Shown here in pieces: positions 26,478 to 36,655 of a stretch of DNA of 64,000 nt (position 1 is its first letter; every line of letters begins with the position of its first letter). The stretch is from Lactobacillus sp. ESL0677 (GTDB lineage: Bacteria; Bacillota; Bacilli; Lactobacillales; Lactobacillaceae). The notes under the pieces were generated by a model. It worked only from the letters and a program-made list of their open reading frames with translations. It did no database searches and was not told where the DNA came from. Both the position numbers and the translations under genes were made by a program. The stretch covers positions 1-64,000 of the forward strand of contig NZ_CP113946.1 in NCBI RefSeq assembly GCF_029392875.1. The letters run 5' to 3'.

Positions 26478-27830
26478 ATGGTTAAGATTACTTTAGTTAG
26501 TCCAGAAGATAAAATTAAAATTCCAGTGCCAGTGAAGTTTACATTATCAAATAATGTAATTGGAGATTTATGGTCTGCTGTGACTGATGATGGTCAGCAA
26601 GTGGTTTGTCAAAGATTGCATAACGATCGTGCAGCCAATTTTGTGACGATCGTTGAGTTTAAAAAGGCTACTGAAACTTTAACGTTGCAGAAAGAAATAT
26701 CGGCTAGTGAAATCACTGGTATTCAAAAAATAGCAACAGCTAAAGAAAAAGACTGTTATGTTCATTTGAATACTGGTAAATTTGATTTTGAATTGTGTCG
26801 AGGTACGGCTGAAGGTGAAGGCTCATCTAAGTGGGGGTTACGTCATTTTTGGTCTGTTGAGGAAAACCGTGATTTAGTACCATCAGGCAATAATGCAATT
26901 GGTGGCTTTTACGGTCCATTTTTTACGCCAGATAATGGATTAATTAATCCAGCAGAGCATTTGATTGTTGATATTACTCCGCTAGAAGATGGTCCGATCA
27001 TGAAAAAATATCGGTTAGCAGGTCGGATTCCGGATGGTACCAAACCGGAACTTCACGGTAAAAGATTTCATCTAGATTGGTCATTTTATTATAATGTACC
27101 ATTCTTTTCACGGGTTTATAATGTTAATCATTTTGAAACTACAGTTAATAGGCGATCAATCGTTGATAAAATTACTGTTGGTGATGAATTTGAGAGTGGC
27201 ATTGGTCAATTAGTGTTTGATCGATTTGCTACATATGATGGGGTTTGGTATCGTGCTGGCGACCCATACTCTGGTAAGTTAGCAGAAAAAGTTCAAGAAT
27301 TAGTTCATGATGGTAAAGAACGTAATGCCCGCTTTGCTAATTTTAAGAAGGCACTAACTGGAAATATGGCAAATGCTCACTGGGACTTGTATTGGCGACT
27401 TTTTTCAGTTTGGGAAAATGCTTTGTCAAGTGAAGAGGAACAAGTAGAACTGCAAGATGTTCGGGATCAAGCATTTGTTCTTGCAGAATTGAATAATCGT
27501 CCGTGGTTATTCAGTCAGGATCCGGTCAATGTTAGTCAAGTAACGGATCAAACAGTTTTTGCTGGTCCTGCAAGTAAAAGTGCAGAAATAAATACTGAAA
27601 CCGGACAAGCTATGATCTGGCAAACATCTGCTGCTTCAAATGCCTTTCAAATTGTGCAGCGACCACAGTCAGGTTGGCAAAATTGGGGAACTAATGCAGA
27701 AAATGAATGTCCTTCATTGCCTGTTGGCTCTTTGATTCATACAGCTTATGGTCCATATCAAGATAATTGGCGTGAAATTGCAGATAGCTTAGAAGCATTG
27801 CAAGAAGTAGAAACTAATGTAGAAGGATAA
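26478..27830 (+). CDS. Unrecognised 450-residue protein, possibly carbohydrate-active
   Basis: I do not recognise this family with confidence. It has no signal peptide or membrane segment. It begins MVKITLVSPEDKIKIPVPVKFTLSN and looks beta-rich, with many aromatic residues. Stretches such as GLRHFWSVEENRDLVPSG, GGFYGPFFTPDNGLINPAEHL, LDWSFYYNVPFFSRVYNVNHFETT and WDLYWRLFSVWENAL resemble carbohydrate-binding surfaces or polysaccharide-lyase-like sandwiches, but no catalytic signature is certain. It shares an operon with SemiSWEET (18-base gap, GGAGAAG ribosome binding site) under a cre-like site. A role in metabolising a sugar or uronic acid brought in by SemiSWEET is inference. Confidence 0.55.
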   Translation: MVKITLVSPEDKIKIPVPVKFTLSNNVIGDLWSAVTDDGQQVVCQRLHNDRAANFVTIVEFKKATETLTLQKEISASEITGIQKIATAKEKDCYVHLNTGKFDFELCRGTAEGEGSSKWGLRHFWSVEENRDLVPSGNNAIGGFYGPFFTPDNGLINPAEHLIVDITPLEDGPIMKKYRLAGRIPDGTKPELHGKRFHLDWSFYYNVPFFSRVYNVNHFETTVNRRSIVDKITVGDEFESGIGQLVFDRFATYDGVWYRAGDPYSGKLAEKVQELVHDGKERNARFANFKKALTGNMANAHWDLYWRLFSVWENALSSEEEQVELQDVRDQAFVLAELNNRPWLFSQDPVNVSQVTDQTVFAGPASKSAEINTETGQAMIWQTSAASNAFQIVQRPQSGWQNWGTNAENECPSLPVGSLIHTAYGPYQDNWREIADSLEALQEVETNVEG

Positions 27831-27849
27831 GTTAAATTAATTTTTAAAG

Positions 27850-27875
27850 TACTAGGCTAAATCCTAGTATTTTTG
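27850..27875 (+). terminator. Terminator of the SemiSWEET operon
   Basis: Stem TACTAGG/CCTAGTA (27850-27856, 27863-27869) with a 6-nt loop and a T run. Confidence 0.8.
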
Positions 27876-27975
27876 TTTACAGTATAAAATCCTGTAAAAT
27901 TTATCTGTTATAAAAGGGTTATAATTTAAGTGATACGATTAGTTGTTTTTTGATATTTTTAAGGAGGGATCTATC

Positions 27976-28839
27976 ATGAAAATTGGTTTTATCGGAACGG
28001 GTGTCATGGGTAATGCTATTTGTCTAAATCTACTTAAAGCTGGCTATGAGCTGCTGGTTTATAATCGCACTAAATCTAAAACTGATAATTTGGTTGCCAA
28101 GGGTGCAACTTGGTGTGACAATCCGCAGACTGTTACAGAGGGAGCCGATGTGATTTTCACGATGGTTGGTTTCCCGCGTGATGTTGAGCAAGTTTATTTT
28201 GCTAAAAATGGTATTATGGCTGCCAGCGTTAAAGGTAAGATTTTAGTTGATATGACAACATCCAAACCTAAATTGGCGCAAAAAATTTATCAAGCAGGTA
28301 CTGAGGCAGGCGCTCAAGTGCTGGATGCACCTGTATCTGGTGGTGATTTAGGCGCTAAAAATGGTACTTTGACTGTGATGGTTGGTGGTGATAAAGCCGC
28401 CTTTACAACTTTGGAGCCAGTTTTTAAGGCAATTAGCAGTATGGCACAATATTTTGGTCCAGCAGGTGCCGGTCAAAACACGAAGATGGCCAACCAGATT
28501 ATGATTGCTGGCACGATGACGGGAATGACCGAAATGCTAGTTTATGCGCAAAAAGCAGGATTAGATCTACCGGCAGTGGTTAAGACGGTTGGCGGCGGCA
28601 GTGCTGCTAATTGGAGTCTTAGCAACTATGGCCCGCGTGTTTTGAAGGGCGACTATACTCCAGGATTTTTCAGTAAGCACTTTTTGAAAGACTTACGAAT
28701 TGCTCTTGAAACCGCTAAAGAAATGGATATTGAACTGCCAGCAACGCAGAAAGCAAAAGACTTGTACGAGATTTTAGTTGATGAAAAAGACTTGGGTGAC
28801 TTGGGCACGCAAGGCTTGATTAAGTTGTGGTGGAAATAG
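27976..28839 (+). CDS. NAD(P)-dependent beta-hydroxyacid dehydrogenase
   Basis: This 287-residue member of the 3-hydroxyisobutyrate dehydrogenase family oxidises a beta-hydroxyacid or reduces a semialdehyde such as tartronate or succinate semialdehyde. It has the dinucleotide motif GFIGTGVMG near the N-terminus, the substrate loop DAPVSGGDLGAKNGTLTVMVGG (about 116-137) and the catalytic lysine region GAGQNTKMANQ (about 166-176). The start is the ATG at 27976, because AAGGAGGG lies just upstream; an in-frame ATG 33 bases earlier has no such site. An aldo-keto reductase gene follows 14 bases later, forming a two-gene reductase operon. Confidence 0.88.
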   Translation: MKIGFIGTGVMGNAICLNLLKAGYELLVYNRTKSKTDNLVAKGATWCDNPQTVTEGADVIFTMVGFPRDVEQVYFAKNGIMAASVKGKILVDMTTSKPKLAQKIYQAGTEAGAQVLDAPVSGGDLGAKNGTLTVMVGGDKAAFTTLEPVFKAISSMAQYFGPAGAGQNTKMANQIMIAGTMTGMTEMLVYAQKAGLDLPAVVKTVGGGSAANWSLSNYGPRVLKGDYTPGFFSKHFLKDLRIALETAKEMDIELPATQKAKDLYEILVDEKDLGDLGTQGLIKLWWK

Positions 28840-28853
28840 ACTAGGAGAATTGA

Positions 28854-29705
28854 ATGAAGCAAGTAGAAATTAATAAGCGAATGGTGCCAGCAATTGGAAT
28901 TGGCACGTGGCATATGGGCAGTGATCAAGCTAAGGAAGCTGCAGAACTTGCCGCAATTCGCGCCGGAATTGAAGCAGGTGCCAAGTTAATTGATACCGCG
29001 GAAATTTATGGCAAGGGTGCATCTGAAACCCTTGTGGGTAAGGCAATTAAGCCATATAATCGTGAAGAATTGTTCGTTGTTTCAAAAGTTTGGCCTGAAA
29101 ATGCGACTAAGCAGGACTTGGGAAAGCACTTAGATGCAAGTTTAGAGCGGTTGCAGACCGATTACTTGGATATGTATCTGCTTCATTGGCGTGATCAGGT
29201 GCCGCTAGAGGAGTCCATTGCCGAGCTTGACCGAATGCGTGAAAAGGGCAAGATTAAGTCATGGGGTGTTTCCAACTTTGACGTGGCAGACTTAGAAGAA
29301 GTTGAGGCACTTCCTACTGGCAAGTATTTAGCTGCTAATGAAGATCTCTATAATCTGAATGCACGCGGCCTAGATTTTGATTTGATTCCATGGCAAAAAG
29401 AACGCAATATCCCACTGCTAGCTTATAGTCCTGTTGGTGGATTACACAACAACTTGCATGCCGATATGTTAGATAATCCGGTAATTAAGCAAATCGCTCA
29501 AAAGCACAATGCGTCAGTCTACCAAGTGTTACTTAGCTGGACAATTCGCGATGGGATAACGATTGCAATTCCGCAAACGGCTAATGCAGAGCATATGAAA
29601 GATAACATTGCTGCTGGAAATTTGAAATTGACAGCTGATGATTTTGCAGCAATTGATGAGCAGTATCCACGACCAACACATAAAATTCCACTTGATTTGG
29701 ATTAA
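28854..29705 (+). CDS. Aldo-keto reductase
   Basis: This 283-residue TIM-barrel NADPH-dependent reductase reduces aldehydes or ketones. The catalytic tetrad is visible: the aspartate and tyrosine in LIDTAEIYGKG (about 45-55), the lysine in VVSKVWP, and the histidine in YLLHWRD. The NADPH-binding C-terminal segment includes IAIPQTANAEHMKDNI. It begins GIGTWHMGSDQA, typical of the group. The RBS AGGAGAA is seven bases from ATG. It is the second gene behind the beta-hydroxyacid dehydrogenase, and a strong terminator follows. Confidence 0.88.
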   Translation: MKQVEINKRMVPAIGIGTWHMGSDQAKEAAELAAIRAGIEAGAKLIDTAEIYGKGASETLVGKAIKPYNREELFVVSKVWPENATKQDLGKHLDASLERLQTDYLDMYLLHWRDQVPLEESIAELDRMREKGKIKSWGVSNFDVADLEEVEALPTGKYLAANEDLYNLNARGLDFDLIPWQKERNIPLLAYSPVGGLHNNLHADMLDNPVIKQIAQKHNASVYQVLLSWTIRDGITIAIPQTANAEHMKDNIAAGNLKLTADDFAAIDEQYPRPTHKIPLDLD

Positions 29706-29711
29706 TGTACT

Positions 29712-29739
29712 AAAGAACTCGATTTGAGTTCTTTTTTTT
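29712..29739 (+). terminator. Terminator after the aldo-keto reductase
   Basis: Perfect 9-bp stem (29712-29720 with 29726-29734) and T run. Confidence 0.85.
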
Positions 29740-29837
29740 ATGCATCTTTTCATAAATAGATATTATTTTGTAAGTTATTCAGTATTTATTTTGGTAAAAT
29801 ATATAAGTTAAATAAATTTTATTAGGGGAGTAAATTA

Positions 29838-31697
29838 ATGGATTTATCGCTTGTTATTGTATCTGTGGCTGCTTTTTTGACACCGACACTATTAGCTCGG
29901 TTCAAGGTGTCACTGATACCCACAACCGTTGCGGAAATTATTGTGGGTGTAATTTTAGGTAGAAGCTGTTTTAATATTATTCATATTAATTCTGTTTTGA
30001 ATACTTTGAGCACACTAGGCACAATCATGTTGCTGTTTTTAAGTGGGATGGAGATTGATTTTTCATTATTTAAAAAGAGCAAACCAACGACGGTCTTAGC
30101 TGCTAAAAAAGCACGAAACAAGACCAAGGAGTCACCTCTAAAAAGTGCAATTATTGCCTATTCGTTAACAATTGTTTCATCTATTATTTTGGGAGTTTTG
30201 TTTAAAGTTTGCGGTCTATTTTCAGATGTATTTTTGTCAGTGATATTGTTTGCAACGGTTTCGCTTGGCGTGATGATTAGTATTTTGAAGGAAAACAACT
30301 TACTTGGACAATCATACGGTCAAACTTTGTTGCTGTTTGGCGTACTAGGAGAAATCATTCCGCTGCTTGGATTAACGATCTATTCCTCAATTAAAAGCGG
30401 CAATGGCGGTACATTATGGCTACTCTCATTGGTGTTTTTGGCTGCGGCATATTTGTTAGCTCGGTTTCGTAATTTTTTTAATGTGTTTGGCAAATTGACT
30501 AAATCGACTACGCAACTTGATATGCGTTTTGCTTTTTTGGTAATTGTAATCTTGGTTGTTTTGGCAACATCGGTAGGTGCTGAAAACATTTTGGGGGCGT
30601 TTCTTGCAGGAATTGTAATTAAGTTATTAGAGCCTGAGGAAGCAACTGAAGAAAAATTAAATGCAATTGGTTATGGCTTTTTAATTCCATTTTTCTTTAT
30701 TTTGACGGGTGTGAAATTGAACTTAATCGCGTTACTTGGCTCCAAAGCGACTTTAACGTTGATTCCACTGTTATTAGTCGCATTCTTAGTGGCTAAAATG
30801 CCGGCATATTACAGCTTTAAGAAGTTATTTTCTCAGCGTAATGCACTAGCTGGGACCTTTTTAGTTGAAACAACAATGACACTGGTTATTTCTGGTGTGG
30901 CAGTTGCACAAAATATTCATGCGTTGAATAATCAGCAAGGTGGTGCCCTGACTTTAGCTGCAGTGCTAACCTGTTTAATTGGCCCAATGCTTTTTAAGAA
31001 GTTATACCAGCCAAAAGACGAGCAATTACCAAAGACAATTGTTCATATTATTGGTACTACAGTGACTTCTGTTGCCACGTGTCATCAATTACCACACGAT
31101 TGGTATGATACGCGCTTGTATACGCGACATTCAGAAAGCTATGAAACTTATAAAAACTCGGCACCAGTAACGCTGCTAGATACAATGGAACCATCAGCCT
31201 TAATTAAACAAGGCATTTTTGATACTGATATTTTGGTAATTACGGACTTACATTCAAAGATTAATTATAGCCTGGCCGTAGCCGCTAAAAAGTATGGTGT
31301 TGAACGAGTTTTAGTTAGACTTGATGACCCCGATCCTAACGAAATTGATGTCATGAAAAAAGAATTAACCAATTTGAAAATTGAGTATTTCAATACTTTT
31401 GATACAGGAGTTGGCGTTTTTCGAACAGCAATCGAGTCGCCAGAGGTTTTACGCTTTATTACTTCAACGACGTCAAGTTTGTTTGAAGTAACGATGACTA
31501 ATGCCCGTTTTGATGGCAGCTTGATACCAGATTTACCCGAAACTGATGAGGTTGTAATTAGTAAAATTGTTCGTAATGGCAAGTTTGTTGATCCACGAGA
31601 TGATTTGCGTTTGCAACTTGGTGACCACTTGATCATGGCGGGACCACGTGAGGTGGTTTCGCGCCTGCGATTACTACTTGATAACCAGCTAGGATAA
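29838..31697 (+). CDS. CPA2-type cation:proton antiporter with RCK domains
   Basis: This 619-residue membrane protein exchanges potassium or sodium for protons. The N-terminal about 380 residues contain 11 to 13 hydrophobic helices with the CPA2 features TVAEIIVGVILGRSC, FLSGMEIDFS and GAENILGAFLAGIVIKLLEPEE. The C-terminal half holds a Rossmann-like TrkA-N regulatory domain (about 395-520) and a TrkA-C domain (about 530-615, ending LRLQLGDHLIMAGPREVVSRL). An unusual inserted Lys-rich loop lies near residues 78-97. It stands alone with a GGGGAG ribosome binding site and is closed by a terminator overlapping the stop codon. Confidence 0.88.
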   Translation: MDLSLVIVSVAAFLTPTLLARFKVSLIPTTVAEIIVGVILGRSCFNIIHINSVLNTLSTLGTIMLLFLSGMEIDFSLFKKSKPTTVLAAKKARNKTKESPLKSAIIAYSLTIVSSIILGVLFKVCGLFSDVFLSVILFATVSLGVMISILKENNLLGQSYGQTLLLFGVLGEIIPLLGLTIYSSIKSGNGGTLWLLSLVFLAAAYLLARFRNFFNVFGKLTKSTTQLDMRFAFLVIVILVVLATSVGAENILGAFLAGIVIKLLEPEEATEEKLNAIGYGFLIPFFFILTGVKLNLIALLGSKATLTLIPLLLVAFLVAKMPAYYSFKKLFSQRNALAGTFLVETTMTLVISGVAVAQNIHALNNQQGGALTLAAVLTCLIGPMLFKKLYQPKDEQLPKTIVHIIGTTVTSVATCHQLPHDWYDTRLYTRHSESYETYKNSAPVTLLDTMEPSALIKQGIFDTDILVITDLHSKINYSLAVAAKKYGVERVLVRLDDPDPNEIDVMKKELTNLKIEYFNTFDTGVGVFRTAIESPEVLRFITSTTSSLFEVTMTNARFDGSLIPDLPETDEVVISKIVRNGKFVDPRDDLRLQLGDHLIMAGPREVVSRLRLLLDNQLG

Positions 31698-31729
31698 AAA
31701 TAGCAGCTCATAATTGGGCTGCTATTTTT
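31696..31729. terminator. Bidirectional terminator between antiporter and small membrane gene
   Basis: A perfect 12-bp stem (31696-31707 with 31718-31729) with A and T runs serves both converging genes and overlaps the antiporter stop codon. Confidence 0.85.
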
Positions 31730-31907
31730 ATATGATTGCAAAGGCAAGGCAAATGATTGCAGCCAAGATAATTAATGGCAGCACCAAGTGAATGAAAAAG
31801 GCGATGATAATTCCACAAGCTAGCAGGAAAAAGAAAATTTTAAATACTCCAACACCGAGCTTAAGTAACAACCAAGTTATTAAAAAAATCAGTAAAAGTG
31901 TCAGCAT
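31728..31907 (-). CDS. Small two-helix membrane protein
   Basis: This is a 59-residue protein made almost wholly of hydrophobic residues, with helices at about 2-29 and 32-57 separated by a short loop. The start is the ATG at 31907, eight bases after a good GGAGG; an upstream in-frame TTG overlaps that site and is unlikely. Function is unknown. It lies between convergent and divergent neighbours and has its own unit. The sequence is low-complexity (Leu/Ile), so homology by eye is not meaningful. Confidence 0.6.
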   Translation of the reverse strand: MLTLLLIFLITWLLLKLGVGVFKIFFFLLACGIIIAFFIHLVLPLIILAAIICLAFAII

Positions 31908-32018
31908 AATCAATTCCTCCAATTAAATTAAGAACTATTATAACTGGTTTGAATAAAAGAATGCATAAAAAAGAACAACTTTAAAAATAGTTAATCTTCT
32001 ACTTTTGAGCGGGAAATT

Positions 32019-32063
32019 GTTATAATACTATTTCAACCATTTTTGGGTAAGCAATTATTACCC
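32019..32063 (+). promoter_or_regulatory. Promoter and leader hairpin of the HAD gene
   Basis: Perfect -10 TATAAT (32021-32026) preceded by a TG extended element; no clear -35. The leader holds a stem GGGTAA/TTACCC (32045-32050, 32058-32063) upstream of the ribosome binding site. Confidence 0.5.
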
Positions 32064-32091
32064 GGGAAATAATGTGAAAGGATGACAGCTT

Positions 32092-32796
32092 TTGAAATAT
32101 CAACAAATAATTTTTGACGTTGATGATACTTTGATTGATTCAGCTGCTACCGAAAATTTTGCACTACATCATCTTTTTGCTGCGCATCATTGGCAATTAA
32201 CGTCAAAGTTGCAGCAGGCTTATCATAAATATAATCAGGGATTGTGGCGTCAGCTTGAATTAGGCGAGATTACCTACGAGGAATTGAGTAAAATTACGTT
32301 TAGTTATTTTTTAAAAGCAAATTTGGGCTTAAAAGTTGATGGCTTAAAAATCATGGACGAGTATCGCTCATATTTTGGTGAGGCACACCAACTTTTGCCG
32401 GGAGTTGAGCACACGTTGAAGCTGGCTCATAAACTTGGTTATCAGTTAACTGTTTTGAGTAATGGCGAACGACTAATGCAAAATCACCGTTTAGAACTTG
32501 CTGGAATTAAAGATTATTTTGACTTGATTGTTACTTCACAAGAATCCAAAATTTCTAAACCAGATAAGCGAATTTTTGATTACTTTTTTGCGCGGACAAA
32601 GATTGCTCCTAGCAAAACAGTTTTCTTTGGTGATGGTCTGCAATCTGACATTCTAGGTGCTGAAAAATATGGCTTTGCAAGCATTTGGTATAACCATCGT
32701 CACCGCGAAAATACGCTTAATTTACACCCAATTTTTGAAGTTGATACTTATCAGGATTTTGATACTTTGCTGCAAAATAACTTAATACATTTTTAA
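32092..32796 (+). CDS. HAD-family phosphatase, YjjG-like pyrimidine nucleotidase
   Basis: This 234-residue haloacid dehalogenase-type phosphatase is probably of the YjjG group, which removes phosphate from noncanonical pyrimidine nucleotides. Motif I is FDVDDTLIDS (8-17), motif II is LTVLSNGE (about 120), motif III is the lysine in SKPDKRIFDYFF, and motif IV is FFGDGLQSDILGA. A helical cap lies between motifs I and II. The start is TTG, supported by AAAGGA nine bases upstream; no ATG gives a complete motif I. It has its own extended -10 promoter and precedes an aldo-keto reductase gene by 53 bases. Confidence 0.8.
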   Translation: MKYQQIIFDVDDTLIDSAATENFALHHLFAAHHWQLTSKLQQAYHKYNQGLWRQLELGEITYEELSKITFSYFLKANLGLKVDGLKIMDEYRSYFGEAHQLLPGVEHTLKLAHKLGYQLTVLSNGERLMQNHRLELAGIKDYFDLIVTSQESKISKPDKRIFDYFFARTKIAPSKTVFFGDGLQSDILGAEKYGFASIWYNHRHRENTLNLHPIFEVDTYQDFDTLLQNNLIHF

Positions 32797-32849
32797 CAAG
32801 CTAATAGCTTGGGCTTATGTATAATAAAGATGAAAGAGAGGTCGGACTT

Positions 32850-33710
32850 ATGAATAATATTAATTCTCTAACTGATACTTATGAATTAAATAATGGTGTG
32901 AAAATACCTGCTGTTGGCTTCGGTACCTGGCAGACCCCTGATGGTGAAGTTGCACAGAATGCTGTGATGACGGCAATTAATGCTGGTTATCGTTTGATTG
33001 ATACTGCAGCCGCTTATGGCAACGAGCAAAGTGTTGGCAATGGGATAAAAAAGAGTGGCATCAACCGTTATGATTTGTTTGTTGCAACTAAATTATGGAA
33101 TACCGATCATGGTTATCAGCAAACTGCGATGGCAATTGATACTAGCTTGGAAAAACTAGGGTTGGACTATCTTGATTTGTACTTAATTCACTGGCCTGAT
33201 CCTGTTGCAATTCGTGATCACTGGGCTGAGTTAAATGCTGAGAGCTGGCGAGCAATGGAGGAAGCTCTGAAAGCTGGTAAAATACGAGCAATTGGCGTTT
33301 CTAATTTTAGAAGAAACCATCTTGATGAATTACTCAAGACCGCAGACATTCGTCCAGCTGTTAATCAAATTTATTTGAATCCGAGCGATATGCAAAAAGA
33401 AGTAACGGACTACGATGATGAATTAGGAATCTTAAACGAAGCCTATAGTCCGTTGGGTACAGGCGGCTTGCTTGCAAATGAAACAGTTTCTGAAATTGCT
33501 GGTCACTATAACAAGAGTGCAGCTCAATTATTATTGCGTTGGTCAATTCAGCACAACTTTTTGCCGTTGCCGAAGTCGGTTCACCCTAAGTATATTGAAG
33601 CTAATACAGAAATTTTTGACTTTTCAATTAGTGAACAGGACATGTTGAAATTAGACGGATTACATGGTGCTGCTAAAGTTGCACAGGATCCAGATAAGAC
33701 AGATTTTTAA
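32850..33710 (+). CDS. Aldo-keto reductase (diketogluconate reductase-like)
   Basis: This 286-residue NADPH-dependent reductase of the AKR superfamily resembles 2,5-diketo-D-gluconate and glyoxal reductases. The tetrad is seen in LIDTAAAYGNEQSVG (Asp, Tyr), VATKLWN (Lys) and YLIHWPDP (His), and the cofactor segment is LPLPKSVHPKYIEAN. The start at 32850 is preferred over an in-frame ATG 33 bases upstream, because GAGAGGTCGG lies just before it and the protein then begins at the usual place. It is a different subfamily from the reductase at 28854. proC follows by 25 bases. Confidence 0.85.
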   Translation: MNNINSLTDTYELNNGVKIPAVGFGTWQTPDGEVAQNAVMTAINAGYRLIDTAAAYGNEQSVGNGIKKSGINRYDLFVATKLWNTDHGYQQTAMAIDTSLEKLGLDYLDLYLIHWPDPVAIRDHWAELNAESWRAMEEALKAGKIRAIGVSNFRRNHLDELLKTADIRPAVNQIYLNPSDMQKEVTDYDDELGILNEAYSPLGTGGLLANETVSEIAGHYNKSAAQLLLRWSIQHNFLPLPKSVHPKYIEANTEIFDFSISEQDMLKLDGLHGAAKVAQDPDKTDF

Positions 33711-33735
33711 TTGTATAAGAAAAGAGTAATAATAA

Positions 33736-34500
33736 ATGAAGATTGGCTTTATTGGTGCTGGCAAAATTGGTTCATCAATGATTTTAGGCTTATTACAAGC
33801 TGGTATTTCGGAAAAAGATCTTTATGTCTTTAACGGTGGTCATCAATCCGCACAAAAGCTTGCAGCTGAGCACAGCTTACAACTAGTTGATGACTATGCT
33901 GATTTTAATGGCTGCACTGCGGTAGTTGTTGCAGTTGGCGGACCCGTGATTAACACAATTTTACAAAAATTAGGTCAAGTTTATCACGGCATTATACTAT
34001 CAACTGGTGGCGGCGATTTAGTAAAAGTTAATCGGGAAGCAACTGACGATACGGCATTTGCTAAAATTGTCCCGAACACTCCTGTGCAAATTGGGGAAGG
34101 AATAACTGCTATAAGTTTTATTCCTAATGAAAAGCAAACTGTTATTAATGTAGTTAAGGAACTTTTAGGTAAACTTGGGGACGTATATGTTGTTCCAGAG
34201 AATCTTTTGGGAATCTACGGGACGGTTTCTGGCTGTGCGCCTGCCTACGTTGACTTAATGATTGAGGCGTTGAGTGATGCCGCTGTTCAAAATGGTGTTA
34301 AGCGTGCAGAAGCCTACCCAATGATTGAAAAGATGATTTTGGGTACGGCTAAGTTGGCGTTGACTACTGAAAAATTACCTGAGGAATTAAAAGATGAGGT
34401 AACAACTCCTGGTGGTACTACTATCAAAGGTGTTGTCAAATTAGAAGAGGCTGGCTTTAGAAATGCATTAATTCAAGCAATTAATGCATCAGCTAATTAA
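33736..34500 (+). CDS. proC: Pyrroline-5-carboxylate reductase
   Basis: ProC performs the last step of proline synthesis, reducing 1-pyrroline-5-carboxylate with NAD(P)H. The 254-residue protein is slightly shorter than average. It has the Rossmann start MKIGFIGAGKIGSSMILGLL, the VPNTPVQIGEGI segment and the family signature near the C-terminus, EELKDEVTTPGGTTIKGVVKLEEAGFR. It lies directly behind the aldo-keto reductase and is closed by a long terminator. The ribosome binding site is AAAAGAG. Confidence 0.93.
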   Translation: MKIGFIGAGKIGSSMILGLLQAGISEKDLYVFNGGHQSAQKLAAEHSLQLVDDYADFNGCTAVVVAVGGPVINTILQKLGQVYHGIILSTGGGDLVKVNREATDDTAFAKIVPNTPVQIGEGITAISFIPNEKQTVINVVKELLGKLGDVYVVPENLLGIYGTVSGCAPAYVDLMIEALSDAAVQNGVKRAEAYPMIEKMILGTAKLALTTEKLPEELKDEVTTPGGTTIKGVVKLEEAGFRNALIQAINASAN

Positions 34501-34502
34501 TT

Positions 34503-34543
34503 AAAAAAGGCGAAATGTTTCATATGGAACGCTTCGCCTTTTT
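34503..34543 (+). terminator. Terminator of proC
   Basis: A stem AAAAAGGCGAA pairs with TTCGCCTTTTT, extended inward through wobble pairs to an ATAT loop. It may also limit antisense reading from the ldhD side. Confidence 0.85.
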
Positions 34544-34621
34544 GTTAGGATAAATAAAATAGCCACTGGCAAATTCTGCTCAATGACTATTTTTAGTTAC
34601 ATGTAAGAAAGGAATAAATAA

Positions 34622-35638
<1,017 letters not shown>

Positions 35639-35772
35639 TCAACCTCCATAAAATTAATATTATTGTCTCTTGTGCTATTATACACTTGTATTTAGACAAT
35701 GGCATAATAAACTTGTGAAAAAATTAATTTTATTAATAAACGTTGAAATAGCAACGAAATGGAGCAAATAAA

Positions 35773-36614
35773 ATGAGCATAACGAAGCAATGGCTTAGTC
35801 AATTACCTGTCAAAAATATCCAAGCATGTAAAACTATTCACGGAGTGGATACGAATAAAGCATATCAAATTAAGACGCCTGAAAAGACTTATTTCATGAA
35901 GGTTCAGTCTCATAGTGCAGCAACTTATTTTGATCATGAAATGCGGGGACTAAAAGAAATAGCAAGAGCGGGTGTTAATACGCTAGAGCCGCTTTTTCAT
36001 GGGCAAATTGATGATGATGCGTATTTAATTTTGAATTGGCTTGATACAGATGTCGGTAGCCAAGCCGATTAGGTAGGCAGGTGGCAAAATTGCATCATCT
36101 TCATAATGATAAATTTGGTTTTGGCGATCAGTCGCAGAATCAAGTAATGATTAAAAATAATCAGTGGAACCAAAGCTGGGCGAATTTTTATATTAAGCAG
36201 CGGCTGGAACCGGAAGTGGCAAGTGCGCGCAAGTTTGGTTACTGGAATGATGCAAGAGAAGAGCACTATCAGCGGATGGTGGCGCAATTCTCTGATTATT
36301 ATAGTAAGCACGAAGTGACGCCAAGTTTGTGTCACGGTGATTTGTGGTTTGGCAATGTCTTGTTTGCGCATGGGGCGCCATACTTGATTGATCCTGATGC
36401 GATATACGGCGATCGCGAGTTTGACCTAGCGATGACGACTGTGTTTGGTGGTTTTAGCAATCAGTTTTATCGTGCATATTATGAGGAATACCCGTTTGAT
36501 GCCCAGCTTGCCCAGCGGCTAAATTGGTATCGCTTCTATTATTTATGTATGCATCTTTGCCTGTTTGGCGAAAGTTACGGCAACGCGGTTGATGATATTT
36601 TGAGTCATTTTTAA
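35773..36614 (+). pseudogene. Fructosamine kinase family protein, frameshifted
   Basis: Two adjoining frames make one fructosamine/ketosamine-3-kinase-like protein of about 280 residues. The first part (35773-36072) holds the ATP-binding lysine region TYFMKVQSHSAATYFDHEMRGLKEI. The second (from about 36070) holds the catalytic loop LCHGDLWFGNVLF and IDPDAIYGDREFDLAMT, ending at 36614. A single missing T at 36069-36070 changes GAT-TTA to GAT-TAG and explains the break. All motifs are otherwise intact, so the loss looks recent, or could be a sequencing error. Intact enzymes phosphorylate glycated amines to trigger deglycation. Confidence 0.85.
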
Positions 36615-36655
36615 AAAATATTATAATGAAAGGGATAGATAAAAAGGAGAATAAA

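Noticed and set aside
27943..27975. Eleven-residue N-terminal extension of the beta-hydroxyacid dehydrogenase
   Set aside because: It includes the strong ribosome binding site of the ATG at 27976 and is not part of the conserved Rossmann start.
34510..34530. parS-like match in the proC terminator
   Set aside because: Only 12 of 16 consensus positions fit and the bases are explained by the terminator stem.
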